DNA of 64,000 bases. Source: Begonia masoniana. Taxonomy: Eukaryota; Streptophyta; Magnoliopsida; Cucurbitales; Begoniaceae. Shown piece by piece: positions 23,137-38,100 of the stretch. A program made the position numbers and the translations under genes. The stretch spans positions 48,759,640 to 48,823,639 of the forward strand of contig CM039511.1 of the NCBI GenBank assembly GCA_022432975.1, read 5' to 3'. Every line of letters starts with the position of its first letter. The stretch's first letter is position 1. A model generated the notes under the pieces. It made no database searches, was not told the DNA's origin, and was given only the letters and a program-made list of their open reading frames with translations.

Positions 23137-26100
23137 GTTGTTTTTGGAACAAATCGATTGAAGTGAAGTTTCTAATGCTCATCAAGCGCATTGCTAAGTC
23201 TAGTTTCGCGTCCATGAAGGTTGTTGGTCCTCAATACACGTCGTTTCATCACTTCAAGTTAAACCTTGAAAGTGAAATCGATAACTTAGTTCTAACAACA
23301 GTCATGTAACACTCAACTCATTTGCTTGATACGTTCAACTCTTTTGGAACAAATCGATTGAAGTGAAGTTTCTAATGCTTCATCAAGCGCATGCTAAGTC
23401 TTAGTTTCGCGTCCATGAAGGTTGTTTGGTCCTCAATACACGTCGTTCTCATCACTTCAAGTTAAAACCTTGAAAGTGAAATAGATAACTTAGGTTCTAA
23501 ACACAAGTCATGTAACACTCAACCTCATTTGCTTGGATACGTTCAACATTCTTTGGAACAAATCGATTGAAAGTGAAGTTTATAATGCTTCATCAAGCGC
23601 ATTACTAAGTCTTAGTTTCGCGTCCATGAAAGGTTGTTGGGTCCTCAATACACGTCGTTCTCATCACTTCAAGTTAAAACCTGTAAGTGAAATCGATAAC
23701 TTAGGTTCTACCACAAGTCATGTAACACTCAACCTCATTTACTTGATACGTTCAACTCTTTTAGAACAAATCAATTAAGTGAAGTTTCTAATGCTTCATC
23801 AAGCGCCTTACTAAGTCTTAGTTTCCCGTCCATGAAGGTTGTTGGGTTCTCAATACACGTCGTTCTTATCACTTCATGTTAAAAACTTGAAAGTGAAATG
23901 ATACTTAGGTTCTAACTGCAAGTCATGTAACACTCAACCTCATTGCTTGATACGTTCAACTCTTTTGGAACAAATCGATTGAAGTGAAGTGTCTAATGCT
24001 TCGTCAAGCGCATTACTAAGTCTTAGTTTCGCATCCATAAAGGTTGTTGGGTCCTCAATACACGTCGTTCTCATCACTTCAAGTTAAAACCTGAATGTGA
24101 ATTGGATAACTTATGGTTCTAACCACAAGTATTTAACACTCACCCTCATTTGCTTGATACGTTCAACTCTTTTGGAACAAATCGATTGAAGTGAAGTTTC
24201 TAATGCTTCATCAGCGCATTACTAAGTCTTAGTTTCGCATCCATGAAGGTTGTTGGGTCCTCAATACACGTCGTTCTCATCACTTCAAGTTAAAACCTTG
24301 AAAGTGAAATGGATAACTTAGGTTCTAACCACAAGTCATGTAACACTCAACCTCATTTGCTTGATACGTTCAACTCTTTTGGAACAAATCGATTGAAGTG
24401 AAGTTTCTAATGCTTCATCAAGCGCATTACTAAGTGTTAGTTTCGCGTTCATGAAGGTTGTTGGTCCTCAATACAACGTCGTTCTCATCACTTCAAGTTA
24501 AAACCTTGAAAGTGAAATCGTAACTTAGGTTCTAACCACAAGTCATGTAACACTCAACCTCATTTGCTTGATACGTTCAACTCTTTTGGAACAAATCGAT
24601 TGAAGTGAAGTTTCTAATGCTTCATCAAGCGCATTGCTAAGTCTTAGTTTCGCGTCCATGAAGTTGTTGGTCCTCAATACACGTCGTTCTCATCACTTCA
24701 AGTTAAAACCTTGAAAGTGAAATCGATAACTTAGGTTCTAACCACAAGTCATGTAACATCAACCTCATTTGCTTGATACGTTCAACTCTTTTGGAACAAA
24801 TCGATTGAAGTGAAGTTTCTAATGCTTCATCAAGCGCATTGCTAAGTCTTAGTTTCGCGTCCATGAAGGTTGTTGGTCCTCAATACACGTCGTTCTCATC
24901 ACTTCAAGTTAAAACCTTGAAGTGAAATCGATAACTTAGGTTCTAACCACAAGTCATGTAACACTCAACCTCATTTGCTTGATACGTTCAACTCTTTTGG
25001 AACAAATCGATTGAAGTGAAGTTTCTAATGCTTCATCAAGCGCATTACTAAGTCTTAGTTTCGCCTCCATGAAGGTTGTTTGGTCTCAATACACGTCGTT
25101 CTCATCACTTCAAGTTAAAACCTTGAAAGTGAAATCGATAACTTAGGTTCTAACCACAAGTCATGTAACACTCAACCTCATTTTCTTGATACGTTCAACT
25201 CTTTGGAACAAATCGATTGAAGTGAAGTTTCTAATGCTTCATCAAGCGCATTACTAAGTCTTAGTTTCGCGTCCATGAAGGTTGTTGGGTCCTCAATACA
25301 CGTCGTTCTCATCACTTCATGTTAAAACCTTGAAAGTGAAATCGATAACTTAGGTTCTAACCGCAAGTCATGTAACACTCAACCTCATTTGCTTGATACG
25401 TTCAACTCTTTTGGAACAAATCGATTGAAGTGAAGTTTCTAATGCTTCATCAAGCGCATTACTAAGTCTTAGTTTCGCGTCCATGAAGGTTGTTGGTCCT
25501 CAATACACGTCGTTCTCATCACTTCAAGTTAAAACCTTGTAAAGTGAAATCGATAACTTAGGTTCTAACCACAAGTCATGTAACACTCAACCTCATTTGC
25601 TTGATACGTTCAACTCTTTTGGAACAATCGATTGAAGTGAAGTTTCTAATGCTTCATCAAGCGCATTACTAAGTCTTAGTTTCGCGTCCATGAAGGTTGT
25701 TGGGTCCTCAATACACGTCGTTCTCATCACTTCAAGTTAAAACCTTGTAAGTGAAATGGATAACTTAGGTTCTACCCACAAGTCATGTAACACTCAACCT
25801 CATTTACTTGATACGTTCAACTCTTTTGGAACAAATCGATTGAAGTGAAGTTTCTAATGCTTCATCAAGCGCATTACTAAGTCTTAGTTTCGCGTCCATG
25901 AAGGTTGTTGGGTCCTCAATACAAGTCGTTCTCATCACTTCAAGTTAAAACCTTGAAAGTGAAATCGATAACTTAGTTCTAACCACAAGTCATGTAACAC
26001 TCAACCTCATTTGCTTGATACGTTCAACTCTTTTGGAACAAATCGATTGAAGTGAAGTTTCTAATGCTTCATCAAGCGCATTACTAAGTCTTAGTTTCGC

Positions 26101-29100
26101 GTCCATGAAGGTTGTTGGGTCCTCAATACACGTCGTTCTCATCACTTCAAGTTAAAACCTTGAAGTGAAATGGATAACTTATGTTCTACCACAAGTCATG
26201 TAACACTCAACCTCATTTGCTTGATACGTTCAACTCTTTTGGAACAAATCGATTGAAGTGAAGTTTATAATGCTTCATCAAGCGCATTACTAAGTCTTAG
26301 TTTCGCGTCCATGAAGGTTGTTGGGTCCTCAATACACGTCGTTCTCATCACTTCAAGTTAAAACCTTGAAGTGAAATCGATAACTTAGGTTCTTACCACA
26401 AGTCATGTAACACTCAACCTCATTTGCTTGATACGTTCAACTCTTTTGGAACAAATCGATTGAAGTGAAGTTTCTAATGCTTCATCAAGCGCATTGCTAA
26501 GTCTTAGTTTCGCGTCCATGAAGGTTGTTGGGTCCTCAATACACGTCGTTCTCATCACTTCAAGTTAAAACCTTGAAAGTGAAATCGATAACTTAGGTTC
26601 TAACCACAAGTCATGTAACACTCAACCTCATTTGCTTGATACGTTCAACTCTTTTGGAACAAATCGATTGAAGTGAAGTTTCTAATGCTTCATCAAGCGT
26701 ATTACTAAGTCTTAATTACGCGTCCATGAAGGTTGTTTGGTCCTCAATACACGTCGTTCTCATCACTTCAAGTTAAAACCTTGAAAGTGAAATAGATAAC
26801 TTAGGTTCTAACCACAAGTCATGTAACACTCAACCTCATTTACTTGATACGTTCAACTCTTTTGGAACAAATCGATTGAAGTGAAGTTTATAATGCTTCA
26901 TGAAGCGCATTACTAAGTCTTAGTTTCGCGTCCATGAAGGTTGTCGGGTCCTCAATACACGTCGTTCTCATCACTTCAAGTTAAAACCTTGAAAGTGAAA
27001 TCGATAACTTAGGTTCTAACCACAAGTCATGTAACACTCAACCTCATTTGCTTGATACGTTCAACTCTTTTGGAACAAATCGATTGAAGTGAAGTTTCTA
27101 ATGCTTCATCAAGCGCATTGCTAAGTCTTAGTTTCGCGTCCATGAAGGTTGTTTGGTCCTCAATACACGTCGTTCTCATCACTTCAAGTTAAAACCTTGT
27201 AAGTGAAATGGATAACTTAGGTTCTACCCACAAGTCATGTAACACTCAACCTCATTTACTTGATACGTTCAACTCTTTTGGAACAAATCGATTGAAGTGA
27301 AGTTTATAATGCTTCATGAAGCGCATTACTAAGTCTTAGTTTCGCGTCCATGAAGGTTGTCGGGTCCTCAATACACGTCGTTCTCATCACTTCAAGTTAA
27401 AACCTGTAAGTAAAATCGATAACTTAGGTTCTAACCGCAAGTCATGTAACATTCAACCTCATTTGCTTGATACGTTCAACTCTTTTGGAACAAATCGATT
27501 GAAGTGAAGTTTCTAATGCTTCATCAAGCTCATTACTAAGTCTTAGTTTCGCGTCCATGAAGGTTGTTGGGTCCTCAATACACGTCGTTCTCATCACTTC
27601 AAGTTAAAACCTTGAAAGTGAAATAGATAACTTAGGTTCTAACCACAAGTAATGTAACACTCAACCTCATTTGCTTGATACGTTCAATTCTTTTGGAACA
27701 AATCGATTGAAGTGAAGTTTCTAATGCTTCATCAAGCGCATTACTAAGTCTTAGTTTCGCGTCCATGAAGGTTGTTGGGTCCTCAATACACGTCGTTCTC
27801 ATCACTTCAAGTTAAAACCTTGAAAGTGAAATCGATAACTTAGGTTCTAACCACAAGTCATGTAACACTCAACCTCATTTTCTTGATACGTTCAACTCTT
27901 TTGGAGCAAATCGATTGAAGTGAAGTTTCTAATGCTTCATCAAGCGCATTGCTAAGTCTTAGTTTCGCGTCCATGAAGGTTGTTTGGTCCTCAATACACG
28001 TCGTTCTCATCACTTCAAGTTAAAACCTTGAAAGTGAAATCGATAACTTAGGTTCTAACCACAAGTCATGTAACACTCAACCTCATTTGCTTGATACGTT
28101 CAACTCTTTTGGAACAAATCGATTGAAGTGAAGTTTCTAATGCTTCATCAAGCGCATTGCTAAGTCTTAGTTTCGCGTCCATGAAGGTTGTTGGTCCTCA
28201 ATACACGTCGTTCTCATCACTTCAAGTTAAAACCTTGAAAGTGAAATCGATAACTTAGGTTCTAACCACAAGTCATGTAACACTCAACCTCATTTGCTTG
28301 ATACGTTCAACTCTTTTGGAACAAATCGATTGAAGTGAAGTTTCTAATGCTTCATCAAGCGCATTGCTAAGTCTTAGTTTCGCGTCCATGAAGGTTGTTT
28401 GGTCCTCAATACACGTCGTTCTCATCACTTCAAGTTAAAACCTTGAAAGTGAAATCGATAACTTAGGTTCTAAACACAAGTCATGTAACACTCAACCTCA
28501 TTTGCTTGATACGTTCAACTCTTTTGGAACAAATCGATTGAAGTGAAGTTTCTAATGCTTCATCAAGCGCATTACTAAGTCTTAGTTTCGCGTCCATGAA
28601 GGTTGTCGGGTCCTCAATACACGTCGTTCTCATCACTTCAAGTTAAAACCCTGTAAGTAAAATCGATAACTTAGGTTCTAACCGCAAGTCATGTAACATT
28701 CAACCTCATTTGCTTGATACGTTCAACTCTTTTGGAACAAATCGATTGAAGTGAAGTTTCTAATGCTTCATCAAGCGCATTAGCTAAGTCTTAGTTTCGC
28801 GTCCATGAAGGTTGTTGGGTCCTCAATACACGTCGTTCTCATCACTTCAAGTTAAAACCTTGAAAGTGAAATCGATAACTTAGGTTCTAACCACAAGTCA
28901 TGTAACACTCAACCTCATTTTCTTGATACGTTCAACTCTTTTGGAACAAATCGATTGAAGTGAAGTTTCTAATGCTTCATCAAGCGCATTGCTAAGTCTT
29001 AGTTTCGCGTCCATGAAGGTTGTTTGGTCCTCAATACACGTCGTTCTCATCACTTCAAGTTAAAACCTTGAAAGTGAAATCGATAACTTAGGTTCTAACC

Positions 29101-32100
29101 ACAAGTCATGTAACACTCAACCTCATTTCTTGATACGTTCAACTCTTTTGGAACAAATCGATTGAAGTGAAGTTTCTAATGCTTCATCAAGCGCATTACT
29201 AAGTCTTAGTTTCGCGTCCATGAATGTTGTTGGGTCCTCAATACACGTCGTTCTCATCACTTCAAGTTAAAACCTTGTAAGTGAAATGGATAACTTAGGT
29301 TCTACCCACAAGTCATGTAACACTCAACCTCATTTACTTGATACGTTCAACTCTTTTGGAACAAATCGATTGAAGTGAAGTTTATAATGCTTCATCAAGC
29401 GCATTACTAAGTCTTAGTTTCGCGTCCATGAAGGTTGTTGGTCCTCAATACACGTCGTTCTCATCACTTCAAGTTAAAACCTTGAAAGTGAAATCAGATA
29501 ACTTAGGTTCTAACCACAAGTCATGTAACACTCAACCTCATTTGCTTGATACGTTCACATCTTTTGGAACAAATCGATTGAAGTGAAGTTTATAATGCTT
29601 CATCAAGCGCATTACTAAGTCTTAGTTTCGCGTCCATAAAGGTTGTTGGGTCCTCAATACAAGTCGTTCTCATCACTTCAAGTTAAAACCTTGAAAGTGA
29701 AATCGATAACTTAGGTTCTAACCACAAGTCATGTAACACTCAACCTCATTTCTTGATACGTTCAACTCTTTGGAGCAAATCGATTGAAGTGAAGTTTCTA
29801 ATGCTTCATCAAGCGCATTGCTAAGTCTTAGTTTCGCGTCCATGAAGGTTGTTTGGTCCTCAATACACGTCGTTCTCATCACTTCAAGTTAAAACCTTGA
29901 AAGTGAAATCGATAACTTAGGTTCTAACCACAAGTCATGTAACACTCAACCTCATTTGCTTGATACGTTCAACTCTTTTGGAACAAATCGATTGAAGTGA
30001 AGTTTCTAATGCTTCATCAAGCGCATTACTAAGTCTTAGTTTCGCGTCCATGAAGGTTGTTGGGTCCTCAATACACGTCGTTCTCATCACTTCAAGTTAA
30101 AACCTTGAAAGTGAAATCGATAACTTAGGTTCTAACCACAAGTCATGTAACACTCAACCTCATTTGCTTGATACGTTCAACTCTTTTGGAACAAATCGAT
30201 TGAAGTGAAGTTTCTAATGCTTCATCAAGCGCATTACTAAGTCTTAGTTTCGCGTCCATGAAGGTTGTTGGGTCCTCAATACACGTCGTTCTCATCACTT
30301 CAAGTTAAAACCTTGAAAGTGAAATCGATAACTTAGGTTCTAACCACAAGTCATGTAACACTCAACCTCATTTGCTTGATACGTTCAACTCTTTTGGAAC
30401 AAATCGATTGAAGTGAAGTTTCTAATGCTTCATCAAGCGCATTACTAAGTCTTAGTTTCGCGTCCATGAAGGTTGTTGGGTCCTCAATACACGTCGTTCT
30501 CATCACTTCAAGTTAAAACCTTGAAAGTGAAATAGATAACTTAGGTTCTAACCACAAGTCATGTAACACTCAACCTCATTTGCTTGATACGTTCAACTCT
30601 TTTGGAACAAATCGATTGAAGTGAAGTTTATAATGCTTCATCAAGCGCATTACTAAGTCTTAGTTTCGCGTCCATGAAAGGTTGTTGGGTCCTCAATACA
30701 CGTCGTTCTCATCACTTCAAGTTAAAACCTTGAAAGTGAAATCGATAACTTAGGTTCTAACCACAAGTCATGTAACACTCAACCTCATTTGCTTGATACG
30801 TTCAACTCTTTTGGAACAAATCGATTGAAGTGAAGTTTCTAATGCTTCATCAAGCGCATTACTAAGTCTTAGTTTCGCGTCCATGAAGGTTGTTGGGTCC
30901 TCAATACACGTCGTTCTCATCACTTCAAGTTAAAACCTTGAAAGTGAAATGGATAACTTAGGTTCTAACACAAGTCATGTAACACTCAACCTCATTTGCT
31001 TGATACGTTCAACTCTTTTGGAACAAATCGATTGAAGTGAAGTTTCTAATGCTTCATCAAGCGCATTACTAAGTCTTAGTTTCGCGTCCATGAAGGTTGT
31101 TGGGTCCTCAATACACGTCGTTCTCATCACTTCAAGTTAAAACCTTGAATGTGAATTGGATAACTTATGTTCTAACCACAAGTATGTAACACTCAACCCT
31201 CATTTGCTTGATACGTTCAACTCTTTTGGAACAAATCGATTGAAGTGAAGTTTCTAATGCTTCATCAAGCGCATTACTAAGTCTTAGTTTCGCAGTCCAT
31301 GAAGGTTGTTGGGTCCTCAATACACGTCGTTCTCATCACTTCAAGTTAAAACCTTGAAAGTGAAATGGATAACTTAGGTTCTAACCACAAGTCATGTAAC
31401 ACTCAACCTCATTTGCTTGATACGTTCAACTCTTTTGGAACAAATCGATTGAAGTGAAGTTTCTAATGCTTCATCAAGTGCATTACTAAGGCTTAGTTTC
31501 GCGTCCATGAAGGTTGTTTGGTCCTCAATACACGTCGTTCTCATCACTTCAAGTTAAAACCTTGAAAGTGAAATCGATAACTTAGGTTCTAACCACAAGT
31601 CATGTAACACTCAACCTCATTTGCTTGATACGTTCAACTCTTTTGGAACAAATCGATTGAAGTGAAGTTTCTAATGCTTCATCAAGCGCATTACTAAGTC
31701 TTAGTTTCGCGTCCATGAAGGTTGTTGGGTCCTCAATACACGTCGTTCTCATCACTTCAAGTTAAAACCTTGTAAGTGAAATGGATAACTTAGGTTCTAC
31801 CCACAAGTCATGTAACACTCAACCTCATTTACTTGATACGTTCAACTCTTTTGGAACAAATCGATTGAAGTGAAGTTTCTAATGCTTCATCAAGCGCATT
31901 ACTAAGTCTTAGTTTCGCGTCCATGAAGGTTGTTGGGTCCTCAATACACGTCGTTCTCATCACTTCAAGTTAAAACCTTGAATGTGAAATGGATAACTTA
32001 GGTTCTAACCACAAGTCATGTAACACTCAACCTCATTTGCTTGATACGTTCAACTCTTTTGGAACAAATCGATTGAAGTGAAGTTTCTAATGCTTCATCA

Positions 32101-35100
32101 AGCGCATTACTAAGTCTTAGTTTCGCGTCCATGAAGGTTGTTGGGTCCTCAATACACGTCGTTCTCATCACTTCAAGTTAAAACCTTGAATGTGAAATGG
32201 ATAACTTAGGTTCTAACCACAAGTCATGTAACACTCAACCTCATTTGCTTGATACGTTCAACTCTTTTGGAACAAATCGATTGAAGTGAAGTTTCTAATG
32301 CTTCATCAAGCGCATTGCTAAGTCTTAGTTTCGCGTCCATGAAGGTTGTTGGGTCCTCAATACACGTCGTTCTCATCACTTCAAGTTAAAACCTTGAATG
32401 TGAAATGGATAACTTAGGTTCTAACCACAAGTCATGTAACACTCAACCTCATTTGCTTGATACGTTCAACTCTTTTGGAACAAATCGATTGAAGTGAAGT
32501 TTCTAATGCTTCATCAAGTGCATTACTAAGGCTTAGTTTCGCATCCATGAAGGTTGTTTGGTCCTCAATACACGTCGTTCTCATCACTTCAAGTTAAAAC
32601 CTTGAAAGTGAAATGGATAACTTAGGTTCTAACCACAAGTCATGTAACACTCAACCTCATTTGCTTGATACTATCAACTCTTTTGGAACAAATCGATTGA
32701 AGTGAAGTTTCTAATGCTTCATCAAGCGCATTACTAAGTCTTAGTTTCGCGTCCATGAAGGTTGTTGGCCCTCAATACACGTCGTTCTCATCACTTCAAG
32801 TTAAAACCTTGAAAGTGAAATCGATAACTTAGGTTCTAACCACAAGTCATGTAACACTCAACCTCATTTGCTTGATACGTTCAACTCTTTTGGAACAAAT
32901 CAATTGAAGTGAAGTTTCTAATGCTTCATCAAGAGCATTACTAAGTCTTAGTTTGGTTTCCATAAAGGTTGTTGGTTCCTCAATACACGTCGTTCTCATT
33001 ACTTCAAGTTAAAACCTTGAAAGTGAAATGGATAACTTAGGTTCTAACCACAAGTCATGTAACACTCAACCTCATTTGCTTGATACGTTCAACTCTTTTG
33101 GAACAAATCGATTGAAGTGAAGTTTCTAATGCTTCATCAAGCGCATTACTAAGTCTTAGTTTCGCGTCCATGAAGGTTGTTGGGTCCTCAATACACGTCG
33201 TTCTCATCACTTCAAGTTAAAACCTTGAATGTGAATTGGATAACTTATGTTCTAACAAAAAGTCATTTAACAATCAACCTCATTTGCTTGATACGTTCAA
33301 CTCTTTTGGAACAAATCGATTGAAGTGTAGTTTCTAATGCTTCATCAAGCGCATTACTAAGTCTTAGTTTCGCGTCCATAAGGTTGTTGGGTCCTCAATA
33401 CACGTCGTTCTCATCACTTCAAGTTAAAACCTTGAAAGTGAAATGGATAACTTATGTTCTAACCACAAGTCATGTAACACTCAACCTCATTTGCTTGATA
33501 CGTTCAACTCTTTTGGAACAAATCGATTGAAGTGAAGTTTCTAATGCTTCATCAAGCGCATTACTAAGTCTTAGTTCGCGTCCATGAAGGTTGTTGGGTC
33601 CTCAATACACGTCGTTCTCATCACTTCAAGTTAAAACCTTGAATGTGAAATGGATAACTTAGGTTCTAACCACAAGTCATGTAACACTCAACCTCATTTG
33701 CTTGATACGTTCAACTCTTTTGGAACAAATCGATTGAAGTGAAGTTTCTAATGCTTCATCAAGCGCATTACTAAGTCTTAGTTTCGCGTCCATGAAGGTT
33801 GTTGGTCCTCAATACACGTCGTTCTCATCACTTCAAGTTAAACCTTGAAGTGAAATGGATAACTTAGGTTCTAACCACAAGTCATGTAACACTCAACCTC
33901 ATTTGCTTGATACGTTCAACTCTTTGGAACAAATCGATTGAAGTGAAGTTTCTAATGCTTCATCAAGCGCATTACTAAGTCTTAGTTTCGCGTCCATGAA
34001 GGTTGTTGGGTCCTCAATACACGTCGTTCTCATCACTTCAAGTTAAAACCTTGAAAGTGAAATGGATAACTTAGGTTCTAACCACAAGTCATGTAACACT
34101 CAACCTCATTTGCTTGATACGTTCAACTCTTTTGGAACAAATCGATTGAAGTGAAGTTTCTAATGCTTCTCAAGCGCATTACTAAGTCTTAGTTTCGCGT
34201 CCATGAAGGTTGTTGGGTCCTCAATACACGTCGTTCTCATCACTTCAAGTTAAAACCTTGAATGTGAATTGGATAACTTAGGTTCTAACCACAAGTCATG
34301 TAACACTCAACCTCATTTGCTTGATACGTTCAACTCTTTTGGAACAAATCGATTGAAGTGAAGTTCTAATGCTTCATCAAGCGCATTACTAAGTCTTAGT
34401 TTCGCGTCCATGAAGGTTGTTGGTCCTCAATACACGTCGTTCTCATCACTTCAAGTTAAAACCTTGAAAGTGAAATCGATAACTTAGGTTCTAACCACAA
34501 GTCATGTAACACTCAACCTCATTTGCTTGATACGTTCAACTCTTTTGGAACAAATCGATTGAAGTGAAGTTTCTAATGCTTCATCAAGCGCATTACTAAG
34601 TCTTAGTTTCGCGTCCATGAAGGTTGTTTGGTCCTCAATACACGTCGTTCTCATCACTTCAAGTTAAAACCTTGTAAAGTGAAATCGATAACTTAGGTTC
34701 TAACCACAAGTCATGTAACACTCAACCTCATTTGCTTGATACGTTCAACTCTTTTGGAACAAATCGATTGAAGTGAAGTTTCTAATGCTTCATCAAGCGC
34801 ATTGCTAAGTCTTAGTTTCGCGTCCATGAAGGTTGTTTGGTCCTCAATACACGTCGTTCTCATCACTTCAAGTTAAAACCTTGTAAGTGAAATGGATAAC
34901 TTAGGTTCTAACCCAAGTCATGTAACACTCAACCTCATTTGCTTGATACGTTCAACTCTTTTGGAACAAATCGATTGAAGTGAAGTTTCTAATGCTTCAT
35001 CAAGCGCATTACTAAGTCTTAGTTTCGCGTCCATGAAGGTTGTTGGGTCCTCAATACACGTCGTTCTCATCACTTCAAGTTAAAACCTTGAATGTGAATT

Positions 35101-38100
35101 GATAACTTAGGTTCTAACCACAAGTCATGTAACACTCAACCTCATTTGCTTGATACGTTCAACTCTTTTGAACAAATCGATTGAAGTGAAGTTTCTAATG
35201 CTTCATCAAGCGCATTACTAAGTCTTAGTTTCGCGTCCAGAAGGTTGTTGGGTCCTCAATACACGTCGTTCTCATCACTTCAAGTTAAAACCTTGAAAGT
35301 GAAATGATAACTTAGGTTCTAACCACAAGTCATGTAACACTCAACCTCATTTGCTTGATACGTTCAACTCTTTGGAACAAATCGATTGAAGTGAAGTTTC
35401 TAATGCTTCATCAAGCGCATTACTAAGTCTTAGTTTCGCGTCCAGGAAAGGTTGTTGGGTCCGCAATACACGTCGTTCTCATCACTTCAAGTAAAACCTT
35501 GAATATGAATTGGATAACTTAGGTTCTAACCGCAAGTCATGTAACCATCAACCTCATTTGCTTGATACGTTCAACTCTTTTGGAACAAATCGATTGAAGT
35601 GAAGTTTCTAATGCTTCATCAAGCTCATTACTAAGTCTTAGTTTTCGCGTCCATGAGGTTGTTGGGTTCGCATAACACGTCGTTCTTATCACTTCAAGTT
35701 AAAAACTGGAAAGTGAAATGGATACTTAGGTTCTAACTACAAGTAATCTAACACTCAACCTCATTTGCTTGATACGTTCAACTCTTTTGGAACAAATCGA
35801 TGAAGTGAAGTGTCTATGCTTCGTCAAGCGCATTACTAAGTCTTAGTTTCGCGTCCATAAAGGTTTGTGGGTCCTCACACACGCGTTCTGTCATCCTCAA
35901 GTTAAACATTGAATGTGAATTGGATAACTTATGTTCTAACCACAAGTTATTTAACCACTCCACCCTCATTTGCTTGATTTAGGTTCAACTCTTTGGAGCA
36001 ATCGTTGGTGACGTTCTAATGCGTCTCAGCGCAGTACTATTCCTTAGTTTGCGTCATTAAGGTTTTTTGGTCCTCTAATACACGTCGCTCTCACACTTAA
36101 TTTAAACCTTGAATGTGACTTGGATAACTTATGTGTTAACCACAAGTATGTACAACTCACCTCATTTGCTTGATAACGTTCCATCCTATTGGAACAATCG
36201 ATGCAGTGAAGTTTCTAATGCGTTCTCAAAACGCTTACTACGTCTTAGTTTCGCGTCCGATGAAGGTTTGTTGGGTCCTCAATTACACGTCGTTCCATAC
36301 TTCAAGTTAACCCTTGAATGTGAATTGGATACTTATTTTCTACCCCATGTTATTTTACCACTCAACACTCATTTGCTTGATACGTTCAACCTTTTGGAAC
36401 AATCATTGAAGTGTAGTTTCTAATACTCATCAAGCGCATTACAAGTCTTAGTATCGCAACTAAAGGTTGTTGTCCGCACTACACATCGTTCTCACACTTC
36501 AATTAAAACCTTGATGTGAATTGGATACTCTGTTTCTAACCACAAGTTAGTAACCTCCGCCTCGCTTTGCTTGATACGTTTCAATTCTTTGGGAACAAAT
36601 TCGATTGAAGTTTGAAGTTTATGATGCTTCATCAGCGCTTTACTAAGTCTAGTTTCACCGTCCATGAAGGTTGTCGGTCCTCAATACACGCGTCTCATCA
36701 CGCTTCAAGTTAAAACCTTGAATGTGAAATGATAACTTAGGCTTCTAACCACCAGTAATGTACAACTCAACCTCATTTGCTTGATACGTTCAACTCGTTT
36801 GTGAACAATCAATTGAAGTTAGTTTCGAATGCTTCATCAAGCGCATTTACCAAGTTCTATGTTCGCGCATTAAAGGTTTTGGTCCCCAATACACGTCGTC
36901 CCATCACTTTCAATTAAAACTTGAATGTGATTGGATAACTTATGTTCTAACCACAGTATGGACACTCAACCTCATTTTTCTTGATACGTTCAACTCTTTT
37001 GGAACAAATCGATTGAAGTGAAGCTTCTAATGCTTCATCAAGCCCTTACTAGTCTTAGTTTCGCTTCCATTTAAAGTTTGTTGTGTCCCTCAATACACTT
37101 CGTCTCATCACTTCAAGTAAAACCGAGTGAAAGTGAAATCGATAACTTAGGTTCTAACCACACGTCATGTAACCGCAACCCATTTTGCTTGATACGGTCA
37201 AACGTTCACTCTTTTGGACAAATCTATTGGAGTGAAGTTTTCTAATGCTTCATCAAGCGCATTACTCTCAAGTTCTTATTTTCGCGTCCAGGAAAGTGTG
37301 TTGGGTCCTACGACGGCGGTCTACTCGACTTCAAGTTAAAACCTTGAATATGAATTGGAGAACGTAGGTTCTAACCGCAAGTCAGAACATCAACCTCATT
37401 TCTTGATACGTTCAACTCTTTGGACCAAATCTATTGAGTGAATGTATACTGCTTCATCAAGCGCATTACAGCTTAGGTTCGCGTCCATGAAGGTTGTTGT
37501 CCTAAGACAACGTCGTTCTCATCACGTCATGTTAAAACCTGAATGTGAATTGATAACTTATTTCTAACCCACAGTTATTTAACATCCACCTCATTTGCTG
37601 ATACGTTTCAAACTCTTTTGGAACAAATTCGATTGAAGTGTAGTGCTAATACGTCAATCAAGCGCATTACTAAGTCTTAGTTTTTCGCAACTAAAGTTGT
37701 TGGGTCCTCAATACACCCGTCGTTCTCATCACTTCAAGTTAAAACCTTGAATGTGAATTGGATAACTTATGTTCTAGAACACAATTATTTAACACATCAC
37801 CCGCATTTGCTTGATACGTTCAACGCGTTGGGAACAAATCCGATTGAAGTGAAGCTTATGATGCTTCAATCAAGCGCCTTACTAGTCTTAGTTTCGCGTC
37901 CGAGGTGTTCGGGTCCTCAATACACTCGTTCTCACCACTTCAGTTAAAACCTTGTAAGTAAAATCGATAACTTAGGTTGCTAACCACAAGTCATGTAACA
38001 CTCACCCTCAGTTGCTTGATAGCGATCAACTCTTTTTGAACAAATCGATTGAGGTTGAGTTTTCTATGCTTTCATCAAGCGCATTACAAGTCGTAGTTTC

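Noticed and set aside
30188..30395. CENP-B-box-like motif around ttcgcgtccatgaagg
   Set aside because: It shares only ttcg with the CENP-B box consensus and lacks the cggg end.
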